This document shows, one piece after another, positions 32,256 through 43,239 of a DNA stretch of 64,000 nucleotides (the first letter of the stretch is position 1; each line of letters opens with the position of its first letter). The translations under genes and the position numbers were made by a program. The notes beneath the pieces are model-generated. The model was not told where the DNA came from, searched no databases, and was given only the letters and a program-made list of their open reading frames with translations. The DNA lies in assembly GCA_949775045.1 (NCBI GenBank), contig OX459105.1:7433240-7497239 (forward strand). Reading direction: 5' to 3'. The DNA is from Metridium senile (taxonomy: Eukaryota; Cnidaria; Anthozoa; Actiniaria; Metridiidae).

Positions 32256-33260
32256 ATTTAAACTGTCTTATTACTATTTTTTTTACAATTTTAGTTGTTA
32301 TCATAAATAGATGTAAAATAAGGTACAAGAGATGAAATTTAAACAAGACTGACATATAGTGCAATTGTGGTATATAAAAATGAAAATATCTGGAACATTT
32401 TTCATTTGGTAATCCCTCGATAAAATTGAAATTCCATTACTGCATCTTACTTTTCATTTCATTGTTCTGTAATTCATTTGCAACACAGCCTTTGAATGAA
32501 TTCAGTCTTACATCTATTTCACCCTCTTCCAACTGAAAAAGAAGGAGAAACTTTGTATATTACCCTGCCACTAAAGAAACAAAAAAGAGAAATTATGCCG
32601 GCATATTGTGTATTTCATTGTCATGCAAATTTGGAGGTCCACAAAATAAATAGAATGCCAATATTTTTGGAACAATTCCAGATTAGACAAGACAACTAGG
32701 CTAGAAATTAAGGAAATTATTTTATTGAATACATAAAAGAAAGAAAGGAAAGGAATCAATTTATGGAATTAGAATTAATTAACTCAAATGAATTAATTTA
32801 TATATACATTTTATAGAAATAACACTAGTTTACAGGGATTAATTCTCTGATTTTTATCAGTTTTGTATAAACATTTTTGTCTATATAGTAAACAGAAAAC
32901 TACTTAATCAATCGTTTATTTGTACGTAGGTATCAACATTTTGGATGCATATAGTTTCAACTACATTTTAATTAAACAAAACGACTAAGCTTTCAGACAA
33001 ATTAATTGTCCATCTTCTTTGTCACAATGGAAAACGTTACTAGCACGTGCTAACTATTTTTAATGTGATACTTATATTCATGTTTTAAGGATTCTAAATC
33101 GCACTCATTTGCTTTGCTCACTGAGATTGCGAATATGAGCATTTGAAGATAAATTCCATATCTCTGTGCGCAAATGTATTATTATATAGTATATCTGTAT
33201 ATTATAAAGTCAATTTCAATTATTAAAATGTATTTATATTCATTTTTTGAATAATAAATG
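32256..33260 (+). other. Probable 3' untranslated region
   Basis: AT-rich sequence after the stop codon with no gene-like frame. An AATAAA signal lies at about 33253 (GAATAATAAATGTG) and is followed by a T-rich stretch; other AATAAA-like hexamers occur earlier. The true cleavage site cannot be fixed. Confidence 0.4.
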
Positions 33261-33519
33261 TGCTCTTGAGAGTTTATTTGTATCTATACCCATAAACAAC
33301 ATTGTGTATTGAGAACATCATGATGTTAGTCAGTAGTTGTTAGTGAACACAAAACCTCAAACCATTAAAAAATAAACTACTCTTACTATAATTATTATGG
33401 GAGGTTTTATCAATACTTTTTTGGCCTCTGGTGAAGCCTGGCTTTCAAAAGTAGTAATTAGCCCCACGTGTGTGGCACCCGTTTAATATTCATATTCCAT
33501 TAGGAAAGTAGGACATGAT

Positions 33520-33770
33520 TAGATAAAACTGAAGGGGTAAAATGGGAGCTGGGATTGGCCTTTTTTGACTGGGAAAATGGGTTTTTGATGCACTGTGATT
33601 GGGATTTACAAATAAAAGAACAATAGAAAATGGGAATGGGATTGAAAACTTGAGCAAAACTTGATGGGATTGTGTGATTTTACTGATGGGATTATGTGAT
33701 TTTTTACTGGGATTTGTTCCAAATATAAACTGGGAAATGGGATTCGAATCCCCCCCCCCCCCCCCCCCCC
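33520..33770. repeat. Degenerate TGGGATT repeats ending in poly-C
   Basis: Many copies of TGGGATT or GATGGGATT variants occur between 33540 and 33740, followed by a run of 21 C at 33750-33770. The composition is unlike its surroundings. It could be a decayed minisatellite. Confidence 0.65.
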
Positions 33771-33888
33771 TTCAGGACCCTCTTCAAACAGTTTTCAAGA
33801 TGACTAATCACTATAAAATGTCACCCTGTTGTGAATGTGCATCTTGCACCTTGACGTGATGAGTGATTCTTCTATGTTATCCAATCAA

Positions 33889-33917
33889 AAACTACGTCCA
33901 TCTGGTGGACGTAGTTT
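33889..33917. repeat. Perfect hairpin, 12-nt arms
   Basis: AAACTACGTCCA and its exact complement TGGACGTAGTTT are separated by TCTGG. A pyrimidine-rich tract follows at 33946-33999. The function is unknown; it may be the centre of a small palindromic repeat. Confidence 0.85.
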
Positions 33918-34679
33918 GAATCAAAAAAGTGGGGTTTGTCTGCAGGCTCTTCCTTCCCTCCTTCTCCACACAACCCCTCCCCTTCCCCTCTCTCCCCCAA
34001 TCCCCAAGAGCCGCCACGCAGGCTACCACTATTCCTGTAGGATATATATTTACCTCATTCCAGGCAAACAATTGGATATAGCAGGCTTGTGAAACACATT
34101 TTCTTGTGCATTTGATCTGTTCAAGTCCAGCTAAGTCCGAGCACGATTTTGTTGCACATGCATGTTCATTGCCATTGTACATTTTTGCCTGAAAAATTCA
34201 AAACATTGATTTATAAGAATATGTTATTGTTTGTTTGGGTACACCACAACAGCCACAACAACAAGTAAAGATTATCATTGGCAATAAAAATATGCTTACC
34301 CTGGGTACCAGAGGTTATTTTCTACTTGCTTTAGTGTTTGTAAATTTGATGGTTTGTGATGCAACTAGAATTCAACCTCTGGCCCAAAGAGCTTAGAATC
34401 TCACTTCTATGTTGATTTGATGAACACTCAATTATAGCTATATTTGGAACCTAATCTCGTCAAGTTGTCAATTTACATCCAATCAAAGCTCTTCAAAGAC
34501 TTAAAATCAATCAGAAGGTTGGGGTCAGACTCTGACCCTCCGCTTCTGATTGGCTCGGCGAATTCAAGAGACTATAGACTTGTTTGGCTAGAGGGTTTCT
34601 CTAGAGAATAACGAACACAGATGTACAAATGATAAATACGAATACTAGATCAAGAAACCATCTAGTTTCTAGGGTATAA

Positions 34680-34710
34680 AGTTTCAAAGCATATTATATG
34701 CTTTGAAACT
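34680..34710. repeat. 31-nt near-perfect palindrome
   Basis: AGTTTCAAAGCATAT at 34680-34694 and its exact complement at 34696-34710 are separated by one T. The surrounding 34200-35900 region is AT-rich intergenic DNA in which I see no gene. Confidence 0.85.
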
Positions 34711-35938
34711 CTGACATTGGGTGTGGTAAATGGCCCACCAGACTAAATGCTTGAGTGTCCAGACAAAAAAAAGAAGAACAAAAAAAGAAGAAAAACAGAT
34801 TCAAAGAGATTTTAATAACTGGAAAACAGTTACAGAATCACTATCAGTAAGCTTATGTAATCGCAGAACACATATTGTTGGCTTTAGTGTGGTCCCAGGT
34901 TGAGCATCTTACTACAAGATCTTGGCATGTAGCCCTCAGTCTGCAAGAACGTTGCGACTATTTATTGAAAAGTTACTAGAGCTGTATTTAGCATATATTC
35001 ATTATAATACCTCTAATATAACTTAAGTTAAACTTGAATGGCAGTCAGTTTTTTATAATCTATGGAAAATATTTAATCTCTTTTACTCACGTGTCTTTGC
35101 TTTTTTCTGAATGAATAATGCTTGAAATAAAATTCTGTGGCATCTACAATATCATAATAAAGCAAGGTAGTGCACAATATAGTAGTCAGATATAGTAGAA
35201 TAACTTTCATTCTGATTATTCGCTTGCCTTCTGACGGGTTTCCGCCATTTTGTTTGCTTAGCAGCCTAGCCTGTAGCTGAAATCTGAGCCTACACCGGAC
35301 AGTGCGGTTGCCATATTGCGGTCGCGCTCAACCATCTTACAATCATTTTTTTCATTTGTATTTTTTTGATAGAAGTAAGCAATATCGTTTTTTACACAAT
35401 GCGCGTACTATGGATGTACTCAGTGTACTTAAAAGTATTTTATTATATATTATTATTTGTTCGATGTGCATGATAGTAATTATTAGATATAATTATAATA
35501 ATGATTATTATTTCTAGTAGTATAATAAAGATTTAAAAGAAGTAATGATACTGCTACAAATGTCAAATGTTGAGGTACCATTGGGCCGATTGGTCCATTG
35601 CCTCGAAATGCGGCCATACCTATTTAAGGGTCCTGACTACTTAAGCAAAAAGTCATCAGGATTTTTTCTTGCTAAGATATGTTATAGACAATTTATCGCT
35701 GAATATAAAAATGGAGATAAAAGTGTATAGTCCCGAGCCCGTTTTCGAGATAATGAATTTTTGAATAGAACCATGTTTAGACGTATTTGAAGAAAAAATC
35801 TGAAAAAGACATTACTCTACACAAATATGAGAAAATAAACCATGTACAGTTTAAATATTTTTTTAAAAATTTACGGTTTTGTTCTCTCCATTGACTTAAA
35901 ATTGCTTTCCAAAGCGAAAGCCAAAACCACTTAGCATC

Positions 35939-35943
35939 GCTTT
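35939..35943. repeat. Left target-site duplication GCTTT
   Basis: The five bases GCTTT before the left LTR recur right after the right LTR (42148-42152). A 5-bp duplication is usual for BEL/Pao integrases. Confidence 0.85.
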
Positions 35944-36217
35944 TGTTTCGCGCTATATGCATAATTTTGGCGCCAAATATGCTAATTTAAATAATCCGTA
36001 TAAAAGCTAAGTGTAACGGTTTAGATTTCATTCTAAGTACTACTGTCAAGCCTCCGGGTAAGTCTAGATCGATTTTCAAGCTATTAACATGTAATCATAA
36101 TTTCTAACTAGATATATACACATTGCAGATTTCGAACCCTCATAAAGCTGCACTATGTCACGTAATAAGTAATAAAGATGTTTGAAACCAGATGCAAAGC
36201 CTAGTACTTGTGAATCA
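35944..36217 (+). repeat. Left LTR
   Basis: It starts TG and ends CA. A TATAAAAG box lies at 35999-36006 and an AATAAA signal at 36171-36176, consistent with promoter and polyadenylation roles. I found no difference from the right LTR on reading. Confidence 0.93.
35999..36006 (+). promoter_or_regulatory. TATA box of the LTR
   Basis: TATAAAAG lies 55 bases into the LTR, with an identical copy at 41929-41936 in the right LTR. The likely transcription start would be about 30 bases downstream, which is inference. Confidence 0.6.
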
Positions 36218-36241
36218 TTCGAAATCCGTGGTGCCATCAAG

Positions 36242-38092
36242 ATGACGGATCAAGAAGCAAGTAAAGAAAACGCCAAAAGTCAACGAAGAAATGCCAAAGC
36301 AAAGTTTACGAGAAAACTGAATGAGAATGTTAAATCAATCGACGAGAAAAGGAACCAAGAAGTTGTTGGCCAGCTATTCGCAGAGTTGAAAGAAGCCTGG
36401 AGCAATGTCGAAAGCAAGCACGAAAACTACTGCGCGTATCTAAGCGACGACGAATGTGAAAATGAAGAAGAATGGATCTCAGAAATTCATGTACGTTATG
36501 TTAACGCGATGGTTAAAAACACAGAATACGAAAGCGAATATAAAGAACAAGAAAAGACTCTCAAGTTGAAGGAACAACAAACGGAGATACGCAAGAAAGA
36601 ACAAGTTAACACAAGAAAATTGATCGAGCAAACGAAAGTTAAGCGAGATTTGAACCACGGCCTATTCCAACAGCTAATAAATGACCTTCAAGCTATGCTA
36701 AAAGATGAAGAAAAGCTCGAAGTAGCAGTCCTAATCAAGTTAAACAAAGAATTGGACTCAACCTTTAAAGAATGCAAAGAAATAAGTGACAAGTACATAG
36801 AACTTCTAGCTGAAGAAGATTGTGACGTGTCGACTGATATTCTGTGGATGAAAAACTTACAACAAGTTCACAGCCGCGCTATCTTTGAGATCGAGAGAAG
36901 AATCGCAAGGGGTAAACAACTTAAAGAAGAGAGAAGCAACGTACGACTAGAAAAAACGAAGTTACCGATGTTTGACGGAAATCTGAGGAATTATGCTCGA
37001 TTCAAAACAGACTTTCAAAAACAAGTTCAACCTCATTTATCCAAAGAAGCCGCTCCATACACGCTTAGATCATGCCTGGGAAGAGAACCGCTGAAAATCG
37101 TAAAAAGCGTAGACGATGATTTAGACATGATGTGGAAGTATCTTGATGGGAAATACGCTGATCCAGCCAAAGTTGTTGATGCTATCATGAACGTCATTCA
37201 TATGTTCAAGCCCATGAAAGAAAATGACAACAAAAAGTTCGTAGAGTTCGTAGATGTCGTAGAAGATTCCTACAGAGACCTAGTTCGCCTTGGTTTGGAA
37301 ATGGAGATAACAACGACCAGTTCTATTAGTATTGTGGAGAAGAAACTTCCACCTGACGTCAAAAGAGAGTGGTCGAAAACCATCACCAACCCAAGCATCG
37401 ACAAAACAGATAAATTTCATATTCTTCTGGAGTTCTTAATTAACCAAAGAAGAGCGATAGAATATGAATCATCGAATATACGCATCAACGCAGCTTCTAC
37501 AAAGCCTATTGTCCAAACCGTTCATTTTGCAGATAACAACCAAGAAAGAACAAAGCCTATTGTCCAAACCGAAAACAACCAAGTTACAAAATCACCATAT
37601 CGAAGATGCCTAATCCACGGTAACGGTAACCATTGGACCGATGAATGTAAACAGTACATTTCGAAGACGATTGAAGAAAAAAGGGAACTTCTCAAGGAAA
37701 AGAAAGCCTGCTGGTCCTGTTTGAAACCCGGACATTCCATTAATGACTGTAAAAGAAGAAGAAAATGCGGGGAAAATGGATGTATGTTAAATCATCACAG
37801 GACAATTCACGAAGAGAAAAAGCATCAACACTCAGTATCAACTTGCAATTCTTCGATAAATCATGCTGAATCATGTCTACTTCAGTACCAGAAGATAAAG
37901 ACGCCCAAAGGAACAGTCAACGCTCTCTGGGATAGTGCAGCGTCGTTGTCCTTTATAACATATGACAAAGCAAAAGCTGAACGACTTCATGGTAAAAACA
38001 TTGATTTAAACATCGTCACTGTCGGAGGTAAAGCTGAAACGTTGAACTCGAAGGAATATACACTCTCATCGACAAAGAAGGAAACACTGTGA
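36242..38092 (+). CDS. BEL/Pao gag-like protein with start of protease
   Basis: The first ATG after the left LTR opens a frame of about 616 codons. The N-terminal half is highly charged and probably coiled-coil. A CCHC zinc knuckle (CWSCLKPGHSINDC) at about 37710-37751 is followed by a second Cys/His cluster (CGENGCMLNHHRTIH), as is usual in this family. The end contains the protease-like motif ALWDSAASLSFI, in which DSAA stands for the usual D(S/T)G. The frame stops at 38090-38092, inside the protease region, and the next frame takes over in -1 register. Confidence 0.85.
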   Translation: MTDQEASKENAKSQRRNAKAKFTRKLNENVKSIDEKRNQEVVGQLFAELKEAWSNVESKHENYCAYLSDDECENEEEWISEIHVRYVNAMVKNTEYESEYKEQEKTLKLKEQQTEIRKKEQVNTRKLIEQTKVKRDLNHGLFQQLINDLQAMLKDEEKLEVAVLIKLNKELDSTFKECKEISDKYIELLAEEDCDVSTDILWMKNLQQVHSRAIFEIERRIARGKQLKEERSNVRLEKTKLPMFDGNLRNYARFKTDFQKQVQPHLSKEAAPYTLRSCLGREPLKIVKSVDDDLDMMWKYLDGKYADPAKVVDAIMNVIHMFKPMKENDNKKFVEFVDVVEDSYRDLVRLGLEMEITTTSSISIVEKKLPPDVKREWSKTITNPSIDKTDKFHILLEFLINQRRAIEYESSNIRINAASTKPIVQTVHFADNNQERTKPIVQTENNQVTKSPYRRCLIHGNGNHWTDECKQYISKTIEEKRELLKEKKACWSCLKPGHSINDCKRRRKCGENGCMLNHHRTIHEEKKHQHSVSTCNSSINHAESCLLQYQKIKTPKGTVNALWDSAASLSFITYDKAKAERLHGKNIDLNIVTVGGKAETLNSKEYTLSSTKKETL

Positions 38093-41000
38093 ACATTGTT
38101 GCATACGGAATAGAACAGATTACTTCAACTACTACTCAGCAAGTAAATGTCAACAACATTGTTAAGCTGTTCGAGGGAGTACATGAAGAAGAAATCGAAA
38201 GACCTGTCGGACCTGTAGATGTGCTCATTGGTTACAATTATGCAGACCTCCATCCAAAGCCTGAGCAGAAATGCGAACGTTTGTTGCTACTAAGTAATAA
38301 TTTTGGTCGTTGTATCGGTGGATGCATTCCAAATACGTCGGATGATATTCAAGTCAGCCAAATAAATCATGCGTGTTTGTATTCTATGTCTCCAATTAGT
38401 ACTGAAGACTTCTTCTCAATTGAAAACCTTGGAGTTGCTTGTAAACCTCAATGTGGTGGATGTAGATGTGGAAAATGCTGTATTGGAGCTAAAAACTGTT
38501 CACTGAAAGAAGAACGTGAGATGAAGTTGATCGAAAAGAACCTCGACTACGATGATGTAAACAAAGTGTGGACAGCTGTTTATCCTTGGATAAAGAACCC
38601 TGAAGATCTGCCAGACAACGAGCTAGTAGCTACTAAAATGTTGGAGTCAACTGAAAGAAGATTACAGAAAAATTCATCTCATGCTAAAGTCTATCAAGAG
38701 CAGATTCAAGATATGGTGTCAAGAGGTGTAGCACGTAAGCTAACTAAGACAGAAAAAGAAGATTACAATGGTCCTGTACACTACATCTCGCACCATGAAG
38801 TACTACGTCCAGAATCCACCTCCACACCAGTACGCATTGTGTTCAACAGTAGCGCTAACTACAAAGGACACTCATTGAATGACTATTGGGCCAAAGGGCC
38901 TGATCTATTGAACAACTTACTTGCTGTACTCCTACGATTTAGAGAAGACGAGGTAGCTTTGATGGGAGATGTAAAGAAAATGTACCATTCAGTCAAGATC
39001 AGTCCTCTGGATCAACACACTCACAGATTCTTGTGGAGAGATATGGAAGTCCATAGAAATCCTGATGTATACATTATTGAACGTGTGTCTTTTGGTGACA
39101 AACCATCTGGTGCTATCGCTACACTTGCAATGCGAAAAACTGCAGAAATGAGCCAAGACGAATATCCACAAGCAGCAAGAACAGTTATTGACAACTCGTA
39201 TATGGATGATATCATTGACAGCGTTTCCAGTAAAGAAGAAGCAATGAAACTAACGGAAGACATCGACAAAATCTTGAAAAAAGGAAATTTCAACATGAAA
39301 TCCTGGATAGTATCACAAAGTTCAGATGTTACTGCAGACCAAGATATCAATTTGATAGATCCAATCGTGTCAACCAAGGAGAAAGTTTTGGGAGTACTAT
39401 GGGACCCAAAGACAGACAATCTTCATTATAAGATCAAACTGAACTTTTCTCCGAAAAGGAGAAAGCTGCATACAGAGTCTGACATCACAGTAAATGAAAT
39501 TCCACATCGATTTCCAGATCAACTAACCAAGCGAATGATTCTCTCACAAGTCAACGGAATATACGACCCACTTGGTCTCGCGGGTCCAATCACTGTAAAG
39601 GCCAAGATTATGATGAGAAAACTTTGGACAGAAAATTCAAATCTTGACTGGGATGAGCCAATACCAACAAGTTCACAAGATGAATGGCTACAATTCTTTC
39701 AAAGTCTATTTGAGATGGAGAATATTTCGTTCAATAGATGTCTCAAGCCAGCTAAAGCTGAAGGTCCTACAATACTCGTAATATTCAGTGATGCATCTAA
39801 AGACGCTTATGGTGCATGTGCATATGTAAGGTGGAAAATCGACGATAGTTTTGCATCAAGCCTGGTCTTATCCAAGAATCGTCTCACACCAGCTAAACAG
39901 ATGTCTATTGATCGTCTAGAGTTATGTGCAGCTGTACTCAACAAAAGAATCAAAGAATTCATCGAAAGAGAAACAAGATGGAAGTTCGAGAAGATTTACC
40001 ACATCGTTGACTCACAGATAGTCCAAGCACAAGTCCAGAAAGAATCCTATGGATACAACACATTCGTAGCAACAAGAGTTGGGGAAATACAAGAAGGTAC
40101 TAACCCAAATGAATGGTACTGGATAGAGGGAGAGCTGAACGTTGCTGATTACTTAACAAGAGGAAAGTCACCAAGTGAAATAGATGAAAGCAGCATATGG
40201 CAGCATGGTCCTGAATTTCTCAAGAAACCAGAAAGTGAATGGCCAATTAGCAACAACTGCTATGTTACACCACAAGCTGAACTAATCATGAATACAAACG
40301 TTAAACCTGTTGACAATTTGGCCACAAGAATTGACATCGTGCGATTTTCATCATATACAAAGCTGATAAGAGTAACAGCAAGTGTACTTACACTGTACGG
40401 AAACGACACAGACAAACCAAGCCTCAAGAATGCCTGTAAGTGCCCTAATCCAGATAACATAAAGAAAGCTGAAGTACTGTGGATTAAAGAAGCACAAAAG
40501 AATATCAACATCAAAGACAAGAATTTAAGACGATTGTGTCCCGCCAGACGAAGTGATGGTATAATAGTTATCAAAGGCCGCCTAGAAAACTGGATGGACG
40601 CAAGTTATAACCAAACTGAGATGATTTTGCTTCCCTACAAGCATGCCTTCTCGCGCCTTTATGCAGCACATATACACAGAAAAAGCCACTGCGGAGTCTC
40701 TGCGACAGTAAGCAAGATCAGAGTGAAGTACTGGATCATCGGTGTACACAAGCTAGTGAAGTCAATCAAGTTTAACTGCGTTACATGTAAGAAACTCGAC
40801 AAAGAACTAGCTAAGCAACAGATGGGACAACTGCCTATTGAACGTCTCAAGCCCTCACCACCATGGTATCACTGTGGAGTTGACTTATTTGGACCATTTC
40901 AAATAAGAGACGCTGTAAAGAAAAGAACAACCGGCAAAGCCTATGGAGTGATATTTACTTGCATGTCATCTAGAGCGGTACATGTCGACGTGGCTGCGGA

Positions 41001-41784
41001 TTATTCAACAGAGAAATTCCTAATGGTGCTTCGCAGATTTGTAAGCCTAAGAGGATACCCAAGGAAATTACTCTCAGACAACGGCCCTCAGCTAGTGAAA
41101 GCTAATCAAGAACTCAACAAGATCAACAAATCATGGGAATGGAACAAACTGCAAGAATTTGGAGCTACTGAAGGTCTTGAGTGGGAATTCACGCCCGCAG
41201 ACGCACCATGGAGAAACGGCGTAACAGAGTCCTTAATAAAGTTAGTCAAGAAAGCTCTTACCGTAGCTGTTAAGGATAATGTGATGACTTTCTCAGAGTT
41301 GCAAACCGTGTTCTACGAGGCAGCAAACTTAGTGAACGAACGCCCAATTGGACGTCATCCAACGTCGACCGATGATGGCTATTATCTCTGTCCTAACAAC
41401 CTTCTTCTTGGACGATGTTCATCGAGAGTACCAAGTGGACCATTCAAAGAAACTTGTAGCCCAGCCCAACGCTTCGAATTCGTACAGCGAATTTGTAACG
41501 TGTTCTGGAAACACTGGACAAGAGACTTCTTCCCATCCCTTACAGTCAGAACCAAATGGCATACTGCCCACAGAAATGTGATGGTCAACGATATCGTGAT
41601 AATTCAAGATTCAAACCAAGTACGTGGAAATTGGAAGATTGGAAAGATTACCAAAGTGTATCCTGACAGCAAGGGAAAAGTGCGAAAAGTTGATGTGATC
41701 TACAAACATGGAGACAGTACCCCTACAACTGTACAAAGAGCTGTCCAAAGACTGGTTGTAATATTACCAGCAAATCAAGAATAA
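38038..41784 (+). CDS. BEL/Pao pol polyprotein (RT, RNase H, integrase)
   Basis: The frame is open from 38038; the first possible non-ATG start is GTG at 38089. It has no good ATG start, so it should depend on the gag frame. Visible domains: Pao-type RT (IVFNSSANYKGHSLNDY, then MGDVKKMYHSVKI, then YMDDIIDS), RNase H (FSDASKDAYGACAYV and SIDRLELCAAVLN), the integrase His-Cys finger (HIHRKSHCG, then CVTCKKL), and the integrase core (GVDLFGPF, LLSDNGPQLV, TESLIKLVKKAL). The RT has YMDD where many relatives have YVDD. Stop TAA at 41782-41784. No other break was seen in this frame. Confidence 0.88.
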   Translation, partial: NVELEGIYTLIDKEGNTVNIVAYGIEQITSTTTQQVNVNNIVKLFEGVHEEEIERPVGPVDVLIGYNYADLHPKPEQKCERLLLLSNNFGRCIGGCIPNTSDDIQVSQINHACLYSMSPISTEDFFSIENLGVACKPQCGGCRCGKCCIGAKNCSLKEEREMKLIEKNLDYDDVNKVWTAVYPWIKNPEDLPDNELVATKMLESTERRLQKNSSHAKVYQEQIQDMVSRGVARKLTKTEKEDYNGPVHYISHHEVLRPESTSTPVRIVFNSSANYKGHSLNDYWAKGPDLLNNLLAVLLRFREDEVALMGDVKKMYHSVKISPLDQHTHRFLWRDMEVHRNPDVYIIERVSFGDKPSGAIATLAMRKTAEMSQDEYPQAARTVIDNSYMDDIIDSVSSKEEAMKLTEDIDKILKKGNFNMKSWIVSQSSDVTADQDINLIDPIVSTKEKVLGVLWDPKTDNLHYKIKLNFSPKRRKLHTESDITVNEIPHRFPDQLTKRMILSQVNGIYDPLGLAGPITVKAKIMMRKLWTENSNLDWDEPIPTSSQDEWLQFFQSLFEMENISFNRCLKPAKAEGPTILVIFSDASKDAYGACAYVRWKIDDSFASSLVLSKNRLTPAKQMSIDRLELCAAVLNKRIKEFIERETRWKFEKIYHIVDSQIVQAQVQKESYGYNTFVATRVGEIQEGTNPNEWYWIEGELNVADYLTRGKSPSEIDESSIWQHGPEFLKKPESEWPISNNCYVTPQAELIMNTNVKPVDNLATRIDIVRFSSYTKLIRVTASVLTLYGNDTDKPSLKNACKCPNPDNIKKAEVLWIKEAQKNINIKDKNLRRLCPARRSDGIIVIKGRLENWMDASYNQTEMILLPYKHAFSRLYAAHIHRKSHCGVSATVSKIRVKYWIIGVHKLVKSIKFNCVTCKKLDKELAKQQMGQLPIERLKPSPPWYHCGVDLFGPFQIRDAVKKRTTGKAYGVIFTCMSSRAVHVDVAADYSTEKFLMVLRRFVSLRGYPRKLLSDNGPQLVKANQELNKINKSWEWNKLQEFGATEGLEWEFTPADAPWRNGVTESLIKLVKKALTVAVKDNVMTFSELQTVFYEAANLVNERPIGRHPTSTDDGYYLCPNNLLLGRCSSRVPSGPFKETCSPAQRFEFVQRICNVFWKHWTRDFFPSLTVRTKWHTAHRNVMVNDIVIIQDSNQVRGNWKIGKITKVYPDSKGKVRKVDVIYKHGDSTPTTVQRAVQRLVVILPANQE

Positions 41785-41862
41785 ACGAACATTGAAATAT
41801 ATGAACACTTTAAGTAGAATAGTTTTATTAGTGGAATAAGTAATACACGTATTTTCATTAAT

Positions 41863-41873
41863 AAGGGTGGGAG
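41863..41873 (+). promoter_or_regulatory. Polypurine tract
   Basis: AAGGGTGGGAG sits directly before the right LTR, the expected position for plus-strand priming. Confidence 0.7.
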
Positions 41874-42147
41874 TGTTTCGCGCTATATGCATAATTTTGG
41901 CGCCAAATATGCTAATTTAAATAATCCGTATAAAAGCTAAGTGTAACGGTTTAGATTTCATTCTAAGTACTACTGTCAAGCCTCCGGGTAAGTCTAGATC
42001 GATTTTCAAGCTATTAACATGTAATCATAATTTCTAACTAGATATATACACATTGCAGATTTCGAACCCTCATAAAGCTGCACTATGTCACGTAATAAGT
42101 AATAAAGATGTTTGAAACCAGATGCAAAGCCTAGTACTTGTGAATCA
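41874..42147 (+). repeat. Right LTR
   Basis: 274 bases, TG...CA, matching the left LTR throughout on reading. It is followed by the GCTTT target duplication at 42148-42152. Confidence 0.93.
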
Positions 42148-42734
42148 GCTTTTTTATATCAAAAAGTCATCACGATTTTTCGAAACTTCGTCAAAAGAAA
42201 GATTTTCACCTGATCTTTCAGAGAAGGTTAAGAAAAATATCACTGGTTTATTTTGCTTTGAAAGTCAGTTTTCGCCAACCATTTGCTTTTGCACTTCCGG
42301 TTTTTTTAACGCGAGCATTGATTGGTTCAAATTCTGCCAATGAAACGAGCCGTAGTAAAGTAAAATGTTTTGCAATTGAATGAATTTATCAGCTCTGCAG
42401 GTAACGGAGAAAACTCGCCAGAAAACACCTACAAAGTCACTTTCATTTGTGTAAAAACCTACAGATTCCTTTCTGATAGTGATAGTGATAGCATAATTAA
42501 GGTCTACTTGGATGGGCGCTATTAGTTTTCGTTGCTACAGGATCATGATGAATTATGATGAACAACATGAAAGGTAAGCAAGTAATGCATCAGAAAGCTA
42601 TTTTGTTTTCAAAAAGCTTGTGCTAGATAGCTTATTTATGGAATAATGTTGTTTCTGTTGTATAAACATATATATGAAGTGGACTTATAATAATAACAAC
42701 AAGTAGAGCTTACATATACGGTCATGATAATAAC

Positions 42735-42920
42735 CTGATTTGAGTACGAGTACGAGTTTTTAAAATTCGTCTTGTGTGTACATGTGTTGTTTATACTAGA
42801 ATATTATAGTTCACTTCTTGTTTTTATTTATTTGGTTTTAATCTATATACTGGATTACAATTCATTGTCAACAACACACACAAGACCAATTTCAAAACTC
42901 GTACTCAATCTCATACTCGC
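42735..42920. mobile_element. MITE-like inverted repeat
   Basis: Arms share GTACGAGTTTT and TTCGTCTTGTGTGT on the left (about 42748-42780) with complements near 42871-42905. The centre is AT-rich. Non-coding. The stretch 42153-42734 holds no gene I can support. Confidence 0.6.
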
Positions 42921-43239
42921 TGTCAAATCATATTGATTTCATTGATTTCAGTCTTACATGCTACTACTTTGTTACAGTACTGATCTATTTCAACAATGCA
43001 AGGACGCCTGCCTACACAAATTATCGACATTCCAAACTTATCTACTAGCTGGATCGATACTCAATGACAACCAGTTTGTTTATGTGACATGGTTCGACAG
43101 TATATATTTCAATCAATATTTTTATTTACAATCATATACTTTACTACTGTATAAGCTTACTTTACAATAGACAAAGAAAATATATAAATTTATGATTATT
43201 ACAGAAAATATATTACATGTATATATTACATGTATAATA

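Larger units (their letters stand above)
35944..42147 (+). mobile_element. BEL/Pao LTR retrotransposon
   Basis: A full-length element of 6,204 bases: two 274-bp LTRs that read as identical, a gag-like frame, a pol frame with RT, RNase H and integrase, a polypurine tract (AAGGGTGGGAG at 41863-41873) and a GCTTT target duplication. There is no envelope-like frame. The domain order RT-RNase H-integrase and the Pao-type RT support the family. The identical LTRs imply a very recent insertion. The frame changes between gag/protease and the rest of pol near 38038-38092. It lies downstream of the kinase-like gene in the same orientation. Confidence 0.93.
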
